From assembly GCA_031181585.1 (NCBI GenBank), contig JAPSKP010000003.1, positions 1 to 64,000 on the forward strand: a DNA stretch of 64,000 nucleotides. The letters are read 5' to 3'. Both the position numbers and the translations under genes were made by a program. Position 1 is the first letter of the stretch; each line of letters starts with the position of its first letter. Under the pieces are notes generated by a model that searched no databases, was not told where the DNA came from, and was given only the letters and a program-made list of their open reading frames with translations. Of this stretch, positions 17,647 through 27,498 are shown piece by piece. Origin of the DNA: Lysinibacillus sp. GTDB lineage: Bacteria; Bacillota; Bacilli; Bacillales_A; Planococcaceae.

Positions 17647-18114
17647 ATGTCAAAACATACGGAGTACTATAAATATTTGAGAGATTACGTAGGGACCCAG
17701 CCGCTTATTTTACCTGGCGCTGTCGTCATCATTCGGAACACAGCAGGGAAAGTGCTTTTGCAAAAAAGGCCAGAGGGTAAATGGGGGCTGCCAGGAGGGC
17801 TCATGAACCTCGGGGAGAGTTTTGAACAAGTGGCCGAACGAGAAGTGTTTGAGGAAGTGGGACTTCGTGTACGTAATCTACAGCTCTTGAATGTATATTC
17901 AGGTGAAAAATATTACATGAAAGCAGCTAACGGAGATGAATTTTATTGTGTTACAGCCGTTTTTCTCACGAGCGAGGTAGAAGGAAATCTGCAGCTTGAT
18001 CCATCGGAAACATTAGAAGCGGGGTATTTTGAAGATACGCAGCTCCCTGAACCAATGGTGGGGAGCCATCGCAGGTTTATTGAGGCGTCCAGGGAAATGA
18101 AGGCATCTGAATAG
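17647..18114 (+). CDS. Nudix hydrolase
   Basis: A 155-residue Nudix-fold hydrolase. The full Nudix box is present, from GLMNLGE through REVFEEVGL, matching GX5EX7REUXEEXGU. The family cleaves nucleoside diphosphates linked to another moiety using a divalent metal bound by the box glutamates; the substrate is not predictable here. LQKRPEGKWGLPGG precedes the box as usual. The ATG at 17647 is preferred over an upstream in-frame TTG at 17602, because AAGGATGG lies at a suitable distance and the homologous part begins here. It is monocistronic with its own terminator. Confidence 0.9.
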   Translation: MSKHTEYYKYLRDYVGTQPLILPGAVVIIRNTAGKVLLQKRPEGKWGLPGGLMNLGESFEQVAEREVFEEVGLRVRNLQLLNVYSGEKYYMKAANGDEFYCVTAVFLTSEVEGNLQLDPSETLEAGYFEDTQLPEPMVGSHRRFIEASREMKASE

Positions 18115-18123
18115 AGAGGAAAT

Positions 18124-18165
18124 AAAATCTGCTTCTCTTTTTAATAAGAGGAGCAGATTTTCATT
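18124..18165 (+). terminator. Terminator after the Nudix gene
   Basis: AAAATCTGCTTCTCTT / AAGAGGAGCAGATTTT (18124-18139 with 18146-18161) is followed by TTCATTT. The stem is long and nearly perfect. Confidence 0.85.
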
Positions 18166-18363
18166 TGAAGATACCAAAATAGTATTTCCTTTTTCTTAAA
18201 TTACGAAATAATTAAAGTTTATACTTAAAAAATCTCGAATAAGTATGTATAATTCTATTTTAAGAAAGTAATTACTGTATTCCGAATTTTTATGTTACTA
18301 TGTGTTATACAAAAAAACATATATCCGTCTTGAGAGTACAGTGAAAGACAGTTGGAGGAAATA

Positions 18364-19575
18364 ATGAAGAATTTAGTTTCAAGATGGAACCAGATTAATC
18401 TGGTTAATCGAATCATCATCGGTATCATTATCGGGGGAATTCTAGCCTTAACAGTCCCTGAACAGGTAAGCGGCATTTCAATTCTTGGTACATTATTTGT
18501 AAGTGCGCTAAAGGCAGTTGCGCCTGTCCTCGTGCTTTTCCTTGTGATTAATGCCATTGCCGGACAAAAAAGCGGTACTCAAACAAATATGAAATCCATT
18601 CTTGTTCTTTATGCAATCGGCACATTCCTAGCTGGTTTCGTAGCGGTAGTAGTAAGTTATATCTTCCCGGTAACATTGACGCTGAAAGAATCAGCTCAAG
18701 ATGTAGCACCGCCCAGCGGAGTTGGTGAAGTAATAGAGACGCTGGTCTTTAATATCGTAACAAACCCCGTAACTGCTATTATGGACGCCAATTATATCGG
18801 GATTTTAGCATGGGCTGTTGTGTTAGGGATCGCATTAAAACAAGCAAGTGCTGCGACGAAAAATGTATTGGAAAACATTTCGGAAGCTATCACGAAAGTA
18901 GTACAATGGGTGATCAATTTGGCACCTTTTGGAATTCTCGGTCTTGTGTTCGATGCCATTGCAACAAATGGACTGTCAGCTTTATCGGAATACGGTCGAC
19001 TGCTATTAGTCTTGGTGGGAAGCATGTTCTTCATCGCCCTTATCGTAAACCCATTATTAGTATTTATCTATACAAGAAAAAATCCGTATCCGCTTGTATT
19101 AACATGTTTAAAGGATAGCGGTATTACAGCATTCTTCACACGCAGCTCTGCAGCAAATATTCCAGTAAATATTAAGCTGTGTGAGAAGCTGGGGTTAAAC
19201 AAAGATACATATTCAGTATCGATTCCACTAGGAGCGACAATCAATATGGCTGGGGCGGCCGTGACAATTTCTGTCCTGACGCTGGCAGCAGTTCATACAT
19301 TGGGCATCGAGGTGGATTTTGCGACTGCTGTTATTTTAATGGTTGTATCGGCCGTTTCAGCGGCTGGTGCTTCTGGTATAGCTGGCGGATCACTTCTTTT
19401 AATTCCGGTAGCGTGCAGCTTATTTGGCATTTCAGATGACATCGCTATGCAGGTTGTAGCAATCGGCTTTATCATAGGGGTCGTACAGGATTCATGTGAG
19501 ACAGCACTCAACTCTTCTTCAGATGTTGTGTTTACTGCAGCTGCCGAGCAGGCAAAAGCGCGAAAAATTAGTTAA
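18364..19575 (+). CDS. sstT: Serine/threonine:Na+ symporter SstT
   Basis: A 403-residue dicarboxylate/amino-acid:cation symporter (DAACS) family protein with about eight membrane segments and two re-entrant loops. Signature segments are [21 protein letters not shown], shortened here to [13 protein letters not shown], then [14 protein letters not shown], and [13 protein letters not shown] with [13 protein letters not shown] near the end. These match SstT rather than GltT-type carriers. It imports serine and threonine with sodium at the cytoplasmic membrane. The ATG at 18364 follows GGAGGA; an in-frame TTG twelve bases earlier is part of the ribosome binding site. It is monocistronic. Confidence 0.92.
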   Translation: MKNLVSRWNQINLVNRIIIGIIIGGILALTVPEQVSGISILGTLFVSALKAVAPVLVLFLVINAIAGQKSGTQTNMKSILVLYAIGTFLAGFVAVVVSYIFPVTLTLKESAQDVAPPSGVGEVIETLVFNIVTNPVTAIMDANYIGILAWAVVLGIALKQASAATKNVLENISEAITKVVQWVINLAPFGILGLVFDAIATNGLSALSEYGRLLLVLVGSMFFIALIVNPLLVFIYTRKNPYPLVLTCLKDSGITAFFTRSSAANIPVNIKLCEKLGLNKDTYSVSIPLGATINMAGAAVTISVLTLAAVHTLGIEVDFATAVILMVVSAVSAAGASGIAGGSLLLIPVACSLFGISDDIAMQVVAIGFIIGVVQDSCETALNSSSDVVFTAAAEQAKARKIS

Positions 19576-19596
19576 TAGTAAAAAGTCTCTTTAGAG

Positions 19597-19625
19597 GGCC
19601 GTAACATAAATGTTACGGCCTTTTT
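19597..19625 (+). terminator. Terminator of sstT
   Basis: GGCCGTAACA / TGTTACGGCC (19597-19606 with 19611-19620) is followed by TTTTTG. The remaining gap to 19881 shows no gene. Confidence 0.95.
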
Positions 19626-19881
19626 GTATTAGTAGATAACCTAATGAATGACATAGAAAATTTCTGGAGCGCCTAGATATATTCTCTCTGATCAATGCAT
19701 ACGTAAATATAGAAAGAATTAAAAATGGAAGCAAAATTTATAGAGAAATGGATTGGCGGCTCATATGTGCTAATAGAGAGGCTGCTGGCAGGCACACGGA
19801 AAAACATACATACGAAAGGTCATCTGGTATCTTGATCACGGGATTCTGGATGGCTATTTGTTTATTTCAAGGAGGGATTGA

Positions 19882-20724
19882 ATGAGGATTTTAAACGGCA
19901 GGTACTTACTAGATGGGGCAGAGAAAATCATCCATTTGAGTGACATGAATCGACAAAAATATAAAAAAAGGTTTAAAGGAAAGCTTTACTGCCCAACGGA
20001 GGGGTGCCCTGCGCTTTTGTCATATAGCGGGGGGGAAAAGCCTCATTTTAAGACTTGGCGCCGCCAACAGCATAGCGAAGGATGTATCTATAATGTACAC
20101 AGAGAACTGGCAGGGATCGAAGAGGGTTTTTTGGAGGATAAGACGCTCACTATCAGCGGTAATAGAAAGCAAAATGCTCTGCGGGAGGCTGCAAGGCTAT
20201 TTACAAAACCAGAAGAGGATAATGAAGCTGTTAAAGACAAAGTTTCCGTAAAAAGAGTAAAGGTGCAAGGACCGAAAGAACGCAGAAATAAACATGTCCA
20301 GATGACATTGTATGATGGAGACCTATTAGAGGATGACACGTTGGTGAAAGGTAAGGCTATCCGCAAAAAGTTTGTAGATGAAATTAAACAACGAGATGTA
20401 GGACAAGTTAGGCTTGTACTAGGGTTTATTCAGAAGTCTGTAGCGGCGGGAGAAGTAGCTGATCTTTATATTGAACATAATGGTGCTATACTGAAGGTCA
20501 TTTATCCTGAGGAATTTATGAGGGAACGATTAAACAGCAGCTATTTAAATAAATTTATCTCTATTTCTAAAGCTTTAGAGGCAGGAGAGGTTTTGACATT
20601 TACAGGAGTTGGAGATATAGGAATGAATGAGAGAGGAGAAAAAGAGCTTGTTATTTATAGCGGTGCGGATTTTAAAATAAACAGCTTGGACTTATCCGTT
20701 TTTGCGAAGAAATATATAGTGTGA
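19882..20724 (+). CDS. Hypothetical protein with a CoiA-like N-terminal zinc-finger motif
   Basis: A 280-residue cytoplasmic protein. The N-terminus carries a CX4CX12HX8HX3C pattern (C37, C42, H55, H64, C68; CPTEGCPALLSYSGGEKPHF). This resembles the zinc-binding N-terminal region of competence-related CoiA proteins (a Cys pair, then PHF, then a Cys). The rest (about residues 90-280) lacks the CoiA nuclease part that I would expect. The C-terminal third is beta-rich with VGDIGMNERGEKELVIYSG and could be an OB-like fold. AAGGAGGG precedes the ATG. It stands alone between sstT and a chemotaxis receptor. Nucleic-acid binding is a guess. Confidence 0.65.
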   Translation: MRILNGRYLLDGAEKIIHLSDMNRQKYKKRFKGKLYCPTEGCPALLSYSGGEKPHFKTWRRQQHSEGCIYNVHRELAGIEEGFLEDKTLTISGNRKQNALREAARLFTKPEEDNEAVKDKVSVKRVKVQGPKERRNKHVQMTLYDGDLLEDDTLVKGKAIRKKFVDEIKQRDVGQVRLVLGFIQKSVAAGEVADLYIEHNGAILKVIYPEEFMRERLNSSYLNKFISISKALEAGEVLTFTGVGDIGMNERGEKELVIYSGADFKINSLDLSVFAKKYIV

Positions 20725-21098
20725 GGATAGAAATTGATCGGCAATAACGATTTGATGATAGAAGTACCTCTTTTCTGCGCTGAAAGTTCTCTTTATATTT
20801 GTCTTTTGAACTATTGTGGCGAGATACAAAAGGCATGAAAACCCTTGATATGTTGATATTTAAAGTGAATTTAATGAGTCTATATATCTATTTATGCGGT
20901 ATATTTATAATAAATATCAACAAGTTAATGTAAATGTGAAAAAAATATGGAAAATTTCTGTTTATTCAATATAATGAAAATAGATATAAGAAGTCATACC
21001 TTTCTAGTTCTTCTGCAATATGTAGATGGTCTTCTTTTTAGGAGGCTCATCTTTTTTATATTGGCTTTTTGTCATTTCATTAATCAAGGGGTGTATTT
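20725..21098. other. Intergenic region upstream of the chemotaxis receptor
   Basis: No gene and no clear terminator was seen. It is very AT-rich at 20870-20990 and presumably holds the receptor promoter; no sigma-D-like GCCGATAT box was found. Confidence 0.35.
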
Positions 21099-22793
21099 AT
21101 GAGAATATCAGTGAAAAAAAGGATATTTACAGGTTTCATGATTGTGGCCGCTTTACTCATCATAGTAGCGGGAATGGCTCTGTTTTCTTTACAGCGTATT
21201 ACAGATTCATATTCAAAAGTAATTAATGAACAGGTTGAAGTTCAAACATATATGAAGGAAATTGTTGTAAAAGTGCAAAAGCAATCATTAGCTGTCCGGG
21301 GCACTCTTCTGGAGGATACGATGAATCTGCGTACGGAATTTAGGGAAGCTACGGAAGAAATAGATGTGCTTATAAAGGACATGCGCGGGATTGTAACAGA
21401 TGCAGAATTCCTGAGAGCACTTGATAAAATTGAACTGAAAAATATAGAGCTGACAAAAGAGTACGATGCTTTTGTAGGAAGCTTACAAGAAAATCCGACA
21501 ACTGATGAAAAAATGGTAGTGTGGGATAAAAGACTTAAACCAATCACAACAGGAATGATTGATGTTGCTTCTCTATATGGCGAGAAGGCAGTTACATTAA
21601 TGCGGGAAGCAAACGAGGGCAATAAGCAAGGAACAAATAATACGACGCTCATCGTATCGATCATTAGTCTAATTACGTTATTATTGGCTGTAGTTATCGG
21701 CTGGATAGTATCTACTACAATTGCAGGACCTCTCCAAAAATTGACGAAAGCGACGAAGGCTATGGCAGAAGGGGATTTAACAATTGAGCCTGTGCAGGTA
21801 AAAAACAAGGATGAATTTGGAGATTTAGCTTCATCATTTAATGGGATGCTCGTAAATTTAAGAAGTCTCGTGGGCCAGGTACATACTAGTGCTGAACAGG
21901 TGGCAGCTTCCTCTGAGGAATTGATGGCAAGCGCGGAACAAACAACAGAGGCAACGAATCAAATCGCCGCATCTATTCAAGAGGTGGCCGGCGGGTCTAA
22001 AAAGCAGGAAGTGAGCACAGATGAAAGCTCGCAAGCAATGCAGGAGATGATGACGGGCGTACAGCTAGTTGCAACAGCGACTTCAACTGTGGCAGATGTG
22101 TCATCAGCAGCTACGAAAGAAGCGGATGAGGGGAATGTCGCTCTTCAGCGTGTTGTTATTCAAATGGATAAAATCAATGAATCAACAAATGATTCGGCGA
22201 CGGTCATTCAACAACTAGAGGAACGTTCTACAGCAATCGTGAAAATTATTGAAGTAATTACAGGTATTGCAGATCAAACGAACCTGTTGGCATTGAATGC
22301 AGCAATTGAGGCAGCTCGAGCAGGAGAGCATGGAAAAGGATTTGCTGTTGTAGCTGATGAGGTACGAAAGCTGGCGGAACAGTCTAAAACTTCTGCAGAT
22401 CAAATTGCAGGGCTAATTGGAGAAATTCAAGCGGATACAAAGCATGCAGTTAGAACGATGGAGAAGGGCACGGATGAAGTAGCATCCGGTATTTCCGTAG
22501 TACAGGAAGCAGGAGCTGGTTTCAAGCGGATTCAGTCTTCTATTAGTGAAATGGCTTCACAAATTCAAGAAATTTCTGCTGTAGCACAGCGCATGTCTGC
22601 AAGTGCCGAGCAGGTGAATCTGTCCATTGATCAGGTAGCGCATGTCGCCAAGCAGACCTCCGAGAATGCAGAAACGGTGGCAGCTACGTCAGAGGAACAG
22701 CTGGCTTCTATGGAGGAAATTTCACTATCTTCAGCTGCGCTATCAAAACGTGCTGAAGAACTGTTGACACAGATTAATCAATTTAAAGTGTAG
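21099..22793 (+). CDS. Methyl-accepting chemotaxis protein (four-helix-bundle sensor type)
   Basis: A 564-residue transmembrane receptor. The first membrane segment spans about residues 9-31. A helical extracellular sensor of the 4HB_MCP type spans about 32-188. The second membrane segment ([20 protein letters not shown]) is near 187-208, followed by HAMP (about 210-265). The signalling domain contains the hairpin tip [20 protein letters not shown] and [17 protein letters not shown]. Such receptors control CheA activity and flagellar rotation. AAGGGG precedes the ATG by about seven bases. It is monocistronic, ending at a terminator. The ligand is unknown. Confidence 0.93.
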   Translation: MRISVKKRIFTGFMIVAALLIIVAGMALFSLQRITDSYSKVINEQVEVQTYMKEIVVKVQKQSLAVRGTLLEDTMNLRTEFREATEEIDVLIKDMRGIVTDAEFLRALDKIELKNIELTKEYDAFVGSLQENPTTDEKMVVWDKRLKPITTGMIDVASLYGEKAVTLMREANEGNKQGTNNTTLIVSIISLITLLLAVVIGWIVSTTIAGPLQKLTKATKAMAEGDLTIEPVQVKNKDEFGDLASSFNGMLVNLRSLVGQVHTSAEQVAASSEELMASAEQTTEATNQIAASIQEVAGGSKKQEVSTDESSQAMQEMMTGVQLVATATSTVADVSSAATKEADEGNVALQRVVIQMDKINESTNDSATVIQQLEERSTAIVKIIEVITGIADQTNLLALNAAIEAARAGEHGKGFAVVADEVRKLAEQSKTSADQIAGLIGEIQADTKHAVRTMEKGTDEVASGISVVQEAGAGFKRIQSSISEMASQIQEISAVAQRMSASAEQVNLSIDQVAHVAKQTSENAETVAATSEEQLASMEEISLSSAALSKRAEELLTQINQFKV

Positions 22794-22805
22794 TTATTAG
22801 TTAGT

Positions 22806-22843
22806 AACACCTTTTCGAAGTGATTCGAAAGGGTGTTTATTTT
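22806..22843. terminator. Terminator after the chemotaxis receptor
   Basis: AACACCTTTTCGAA / TTCGAAAGGGTGTT is followed by TATTTTTAT on the plus strand. Confidence 0.9.
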
Positions 22844-22974
22844 TATATAAATTTGTTTCAAATGATCGTGCTTGTATATAGATACCTTGTGTTTTTTTGA
22901 ATCTATTCGGGCATAGTAATGAAAGAAAGAGAAAATAAATTATTACTCTTAACGGAAAGGCAGGAGGAGTTTTT

Positions 22975-23748
22975 ATGTCACGATTTATGGATAAAGTCAT
23001 TATCATTACGGGTGCAGCTGGTGGTATTGGGAAAGAAGTTGCCCGTAGACTTGCAAGTGAAGGAGCCAAATTAACATTGGTGGATGTAAATGAAGAAGCT
23101 ATAGAGAACATGGTTTCAGAGCTGCAATTACAGGAAGATAACGTACTTGTAGTAAAGGCCGATGTATCGAAAGAGCAGGATGTAAAAAACTATGTTGAAA
23201 AAACGGTTGAAAAATTTGGCCAAATTGACGGTTTTGCAAATAATGCAGGCGTTGAAGGACCGGCAAAGCCGCTTGAGGAACTAACAGAAAAGGATTTTGA
23301 TTTTGTTTATAATATCAATGTAAAGGGAGCGCTTTTTGGTATTAAGTATGTACTGCCTGTCATGAAGAAACAAAAAAGAGGTTCGATCGTTAACACTTCT
23401 TCAGTAGCTGGTCTCATCGGTTCTCCTGGGATGGTATTGTATAACTCCTCCAAACATGCCTTAATGGGAATCAATAAAGTGGCGGCGATTGAGGCGGCGG
23501 ATTATAATGTCCGGGTCAACACGGTCAATCCGGGGGTCATCAATACACGAATGATGCGCCAAATCGAGGCGAATGTAGCTCCAGGATCAGCAGAAGCAGC
23601 TCGTGCCGCTTATAATGAGGCCGTACCGATGAAGCGTTACGGGGAACCGCAGGAAGTAGCGAATGTCATCGTCTTCCTGCTTTCGGACGAAGCGTCGTAT
23701 GTAAGTTCGTCCTCTTATACGGTTGATGGCGGCCTATTTAATATGTAA
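22975..23748 (+). CDS. Short-chain dehydrogenase/reductase (SDR) family oxidoreductase
   Basis: A 257-residue classical SDR. The cofactor motif TGAAGGIGKE is at residues 12-21, NNAG near 89, catalytic Ser in NTSSVAG and the YNSSK pair follow, and PGVINTRM is the usual post-catalytic loop. The C-terminal SSSYTVDGGLFNM fits enzymes of the FabG/glucose-dehydrogenase type. It would reduce or oxidise a carbonyl/hydroxyl substrate using NAD(P); Asp after the second strand (LTLVDVNEE) favours NAD. GGAGGAG precedes the ATG. It is monocistronic; the substrate is unknown. Confidence 0.92.
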   Translation: MSRFMDKVIIITGAAGGIGKEVARRLASEGAKLTLVDVNEEAIENMVSELQLQEDNVLVVKADVSKEQDVKNYVEKTVEKFGQIDGFANNAGVEGPAKPLEELTEKDFDFVYNINVKGALFGIKYVLPVMKKQKRGSIVNTSSVAGLIGSPGMVLYNSSKHALMGINKVAAIEAADYNVRVNTVNPGVINTRMMRQIEANVAPGSAEAARAAYNEAVPMKRYGEPQEVANVIVFLLSDEASYVSSSSYTVDGGLFNM

Positions 23749-23766
23749 GAGCAGAATAGAAGAATA

Positions 23767-23808
23767 AAAAGGCGTGATGTCCCCGTTTTTTCCGGTCCAC
23801 GCCTTTTA
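23767..23808 (+). terminator. Terminator after the SDR gene
   Basis: AAAAGGCGTG at 23766-23775 pairs with CACGCCTTTT at 23798-23807. Confidence 0.8.
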
Positions 23809-23904
23809 GAGTTGTTGTGGAAAGTGGGTATGCTATCCAGCCTCCTGCTTAGCTTTTGAATAAAGGGTGAGTAAAAATACCTCGGAAACTATATTTTACC
23901 GCAA

Positions 23905-23946
23905 ATTAAAAGCATCCGGTCTGAGAAAGATTAATCAGAACAGATG
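23905..23946 (-). terminator. Terminator downstream of the DUF421 gene region
   Basis: On the minus strand, GCATCTGTTCTGA pairs with TCAGACCGGATGC and is followed by TTTTAATTT. The interval from here to the DUF421 end (24125) shows no gene that I can support. Confidence 0.75.
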
Positions 23947-24124
23947 CTTTGCCGCAGTTTAAAAATTGTTCATTTTCTACTTGTATTACTCCGCAACCAA
24001 GCCCAGTTGTCGAGAATCTGCGTTTAATTGTTGGCTCGTACCTAGTAACTCCCCCTGAGTTTTTTGATAAGCTAAATAGAAGAGTGTAAAAATACCCGTC
24101 TAGATAAGTTACCTCCACATCTTC

Positions 24125-24829
24125 TCAATTCTGTAATTTATCATTGTTGATATCGATACGAAGGCTCCCATCAGGCTGAACCTCTGCAAAAAATACTTCA
24201 TCAACAGAGTTTACGCCTGCATTTTTTTACTGTTGATGTAACCATGTTTTATCAAGATTTAAGCGGGAAAGATTGTTCGTATTAATTACGCCATCTGAAA
24301 TCACTTCGGTTGCAACGGGATAAGTCTTATAGTAAGTTTGTATACTTAAATCCCCTTTGGTTACCGTTTGTTTATTGTCTTTCTTCATGACAGATAATTT
24401 CCCACTCGTTTCAAAAACAGCGCACTCAACCTCATTTAGAGAAAATGCATCTTTTTCACGTAACATTGATTTCAACGTATCGATATCGAGCCGCGTTTTC
24501 CTTAATGCATGCTCCATAATTTTGCCTTCTTTAATAACAATAATAGGCTCACCCTTTGTGTATTTTCTTAAATTCTTGGATTTAATATCAATAAAACCCA
24601 TCAACAAGGTGAATACTGCCCACCCTATTAAAGCAATTAATCCGTTTCGGATACTTAGATTTTCATTAACCGCTAAGTTTGCGGTAATCGACCCTATGGC
24701 TATGGCAGAAACAAAATTAAAGAAGGTCATTTGACTGATTTCTTTTCTTCCAATGATTCTAGTTAGGACAAATAAAACAAAGAAAGCGATAAATAGTCTA
24801 ATTATAAGTTCTGATAACACCATAAACAT
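24125..24829 (-). pseudogene. DUF421 (YetF-like) membrane protein interrupted by an in-frame stop
   Basis: The N-terminal part has the family layout: membrane helices in the first 85 residues (LIIRLFIAFFVLFVLTRIIG, FVSAIAIGSITANLAV), then the cytoplasmic domain with GEPIIVIKEGKIMEHALRK and LREKDAFSLNEVECAVFETS. Translation stops at TAA 24227-24229 after KTWLHQQ. The same frame then continues KNAGVNSVDEVFFAEVQPDG and ends 33 codons later at TGA 24125-24127. DUF421 proteins normally end with just such a segment, so a single nonsense change (for example a Leu TTA) most simply explains it. The start is uncertain among GTG 24835 and ATG 24829 or 24823. The truncated 200-residue product might still fold. 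The family's function is not well defined; some members sit with spore genes. Confidence 0.75.
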
Positions 24830-24965
24830 CTTCACCCTTCAAATTTCATTCTTTCGAAGGAAGTTTTCGAATTTGTTTATAGAATGTCCATAAATTCTGC
24901 CGTTTATCCTACTCCCATTATGATAGCATCGTATGATTGGTTCTGCCATGATCTAACAAAGTGCT

Positions 24966-25000
24966 GCAAAAAAAGGGCCCCCAAACTAGGGACCTTTTTG
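24966..25000 (-). terminator. Terminator of the ZIP-like membrane gene
   Basis: On the minus strand AAAGGTCCC pairs with GGGGGCCCTTT, with wobble pairs, followed by a T-run. Confidence 0.65.
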
Positions 25001-25040
25001 TATGATAAAGGCTAATTGTTTTTAAGGGAAAGTTTTCAAG

Positions 25041-25766
25041 TCAAACGAGCATTAACAAGGCGGAGTAACAAAAGATACCAAGGAAAAAGGAAAAGAAGCT
25101 GCTTTTTCTTTCTTCCGGCAATTCTTCCTTTAAAACGTTGAGAATAATCCCGCCTGCTAAGAAGGCAGTGAGTAACGATATATAAATTTCTTCTAATTCA
25201 ACAAATAATCCAACCACCCATCCGAAAAGTATAGCAGCAGCCAGCAGCCATCTTCCGTAGCGATCGTAAACTGCCTCATGATTTTTTCTAAGACTGTGAT
25301 CATTTGTGATAAAGTGAACAGCTAATGCTAAAAAGTAGAAGAACATTCCCCAAGGGCCATTATATTCCTCTCTAATTAAAAGGTAGCCTATTAAAGCGTT
25401 ATAAACAAAAAAAGAGGATATGTGTATCCAGAATATACCGGGATCCGCTTTATCCATATTGTTTTCTTTCTTTGAATTCTTCACCATTTTTTCAAGACCA
25501 TAAAAAATGGTTAACCCTAGCAAGGCTATTAAATAGACATGATTCTCAAGCAGATGGAAGATCTCACTAGCACCGGCCTTCTCTATAATATTTTGATGTT
25601 TGTTTAAATCGGGCAGTAGATGAATAAAAACATAAGAAACCGCTATTCCACCTGCAATAGAAAGAAATCTACTTCTTGGCGTGTCTTTAATAAACGTCAT
25701 TGATTTAGAAAATAGATGAATGAATGTAAACCCAATAGCAAAAATCAAACTTAGAGCAATCTCCAT
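25041..25766 (-). CDS. Polytopic membrane protein, ZIP-transporter-like
   Basis: A 241-residue protein with about seven membrane segments. AGGIAVSYVFIHLLPDL near residue 40, HFITNDHSLRKNHE near 150 and FLAGGIILNVLKEELPEERK near 200 resemble helices IV-V of ZIP metal transporters, where His and Glu bind the metal. The classical full ZIP signature is not complete, so metal transport is only a suggestion. The ATG follows GGGAG. It is monocistronic with its own terminator. Confidence 0.65.
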   Translation of the reverse strand: MEIALSLIFAIGFTFIHLFSKSMTFIKDTPRSRFLSIAGGIAVSYVFIHLLPDLNKHQNIIEKAGASEIFHLLENHVYLIALLGLTIFYGLEKMVKNSKKENNMDKADPGIFWIHISSFFVYNALIGYLLIREEYNGPWGMFFYFLALAVHFITNDHSLRKNHEAVYDRYGRWLLAAAILFGWVVGLFVELEEIYISLLTAFLAGGIILNVLKEELPEERKSSFFSFFLGIFCYSALLMLV

Positions 25767-26483
25767 TAAAATCTCCCACCCCCGATGTTTAGTGTAAGAT
25801 TTTTATAGCCTAATTCTACATAGTTAAAACAAAACAGAAATCTCGTGTTTACTGGATTCAATGCATTTAATCGCTGTACGCCTTTTCTACCTCGTTTTTT
25901 CCGATTGTTCAATTACATAAAAATTAATTCTTTTCTTTATCAGTCCACAACACTTTATATAAAAATGCGATAAATGATTCCTATTAGTACACTAAAACGA
26001 GAAAGCAAAAGACGAAAAGAAGATAAGGAAAGCACCAGAAAAAGCATCGACATGAATCTTTGTAAGTTCATGAAGTGATTAACAAACAACATATGATAAC
26101 ATGCTATAATCGACACACCTAAACGGAAGCGATAAAATAAGAGAATTCGAGGTAAACATATAAGCATCAAATAAAATTCGTTCGGTATGTATAACTAGAA
26201 GTGGCAGGTGATTGATTTACAATTTACTAAAATTATCCCATCGTGTTAAATTTGCGTAATTTGTATTGTAGTAATCTTTCAATAGAGTTTGCTGAAAATA
26301 GTCATTAGAAAACTGTGTTTTTACTAATTAGCGGTAGAGGGTTTACTAAAAGCGGAGGGATTATAACCGTCCCTTTCAAATTTCTTCTCATCAATCCTTA
26401 TTGCTGCATTTGCACCAATAAAACTATCATAATGATACACTAGAAGCATTGACTCTTAAGGTACTCGGAAAGGATCTACACAG
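25767..26483. other. 717-base region without a supported gene
   Basis: A 71-codon hydrophobic minus-strand frame (25955-26170) lacks a ribosome binding site and is left out. A perfect inverted repeat, TATCAT-A-ATGATA, lies at 26425-26437, about 46 bases before the next start codon. It could be a repressor site or part of a promoter. Nothing else was recognised. Confidence 0.4.
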
Positions 26484-26957
26484 ATGAAAATAACCCGTAG
26501 AATTAAATATACTTTAATCCGTCTATTTCGACTTAAATCTAATCCAGAACATGTAGCATTAGGTCTAACTATAGGTCTTATTCCCAGTTGGATTCCTACG
26601 TTCGGACTGGGGCCCGTACTTTCGCTTGGTTTGGCAAGACTAGTAAAAGCAAATAAAGTTTCAGCCCTTGTTGGCGGCATCATAGGAACTCCTATATGGC
26701 CGCTGCTATTCTTGTTAAATTATAAAGTCGGAGGCTTAATATTGGAAAGGGAATCAAGGGTAGATGAACTAGATGAAGTCGGATACATAAATGCTACTCA
26801 TCATACCTATAAAGGGATTGCCGGTTCCCATTCTAGTGGGGTCTTATTTCTAACAGGAGCAGCTATCAATATACTGATCTCCTCAATTCTAGTTTACTTT
26901 ATTGTGTATATCTTATTTAAGACGTACCGGGTCAGGATTTTAAATAAAATTAGATAA
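26484..26957 (+). CDS. DUF2062 family membrane protein
   Basis: A 157-residue protein with the DUF2062 pattern: a basic start (MKITRRIKYTLIRLFRLKSN), ALGLTIGLIPSWIPTFGLGP, then GGIIGTPIWPLLFLLNYKVG and a final membrane segment with a basic tail. The function of the family is unknown; some members adjoin glycosyltransferases, but no such neighbour is present here. GAAAGGATC lies about ten bases before the ATG. It is monocistronic. Confidence 0.8.
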   Translation: MKITRRIKYTLIRLFRLKSNPEHVALGLTIGLIPSWIPTFGLGPVLSLGLARLVKANKVSALVGGIIGTPIWPLLFLLNYKVGGLILERESRVDELDEVGYINATHHTYKGIAGSHSSGVLFLTGAAINILISSILVYFIVYILFKTYRVRILNKIR

Positions 26958-26990
26958 AACTGTAATTGAAGACAACTATCGAAGTTCATT

Positions 26991-27107
26991 GTGCAGTATA
27001 AAGTTCACTACACATTAAGAAAAGATGACCAACGTCTTCGTCTAAATGGCTCTTTAATGGAAACAGACGCACTCATTATGAAAGAGATGTGCTTGACTGC
27101 TGAATAA
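26991..27107 (+). pseudogene. Possible gene remnant (38 codons)
   Basis: A GTG-initiated frame reads VQYKVHYTLRKDDQRLRLNG and ends MKEMCLTAE before TAA. The sequence is protein-like and resembles the tail of a larger protein, but it has no ribosome binding site and begins after an in-frame TGA at about 26970. I do not recognise the family. Confidence 0.3.
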
Positions 27108-27277
27108 GTCTTTATTCAATAATGTAACCCTACGCCCGATTTTTTGTACCTTTCGAATCCTAAAATCTTTCTAGATGCCGCATGCTGTATACATTTAAGA
27201 ATTAGGGGAAAGGTGTTAACAAAGAACAGTATCAGCTGCTTGCTAATTCGTCCAAAATACTCCAGGGGAGGGTGCGT

Positions 27278-27382
27278 ATGCGGAATAAAGAAAAGGAAAA
27301 AGAAAATTCGAATGTCACAATCATGTATGCTTTATTGGCAACAGTGGCCGGTCTAGCGGTTACGTTGCTTGCGTATATGTAG
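27278..27382 (+). CDS. Small single-pass membrane protein (34 residues)
   Basis: A short gene reads MRNKEKEKENSNVT followed by the hydrophobic IMYALLATVAGLAVTLLAYM. GGGGAGGG lies five bases before the ATG, which is a strong ribosome binding site. The charged N-terminus plus one membrane helix is typical of small Bacillales membrane proteins. A terminator follows about 120 bases downstream at 27499. No family assigned. Confidence 0.6.
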   Translation: MRNKEKEKENSNVTIMYALLATVAGLAVTLLAYM

Positions 27383-27498
27383 GAAGCGGGAAGCATGGAA
27401 GAACTATTCATCAGTCTCAAGCATATACTAATTAGTGGTCAGCTTTTATGAACGAGTGTAAATAAAAGAGCTATTCCTTTTTATGAAAAAAGGAAGAT

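Noticed and set aside
23906-24118. 70-codon minus-strand frame downstream of the DUF421 gene
   Set aside because: Its end lies inside the terminator hairpin and its sequence is not recognised. GGAGGT precedes a non-start codon. Another frame here ends in a protein-like sequence, so a decayed gene is possible but not supportable.
25955-26170. 71-codon hydrophobic minus-strand frame
   Set aside because: No ribosome binding site before the start and the hydrophobicity comes from AT-rich DNA; kept out of the gene list.
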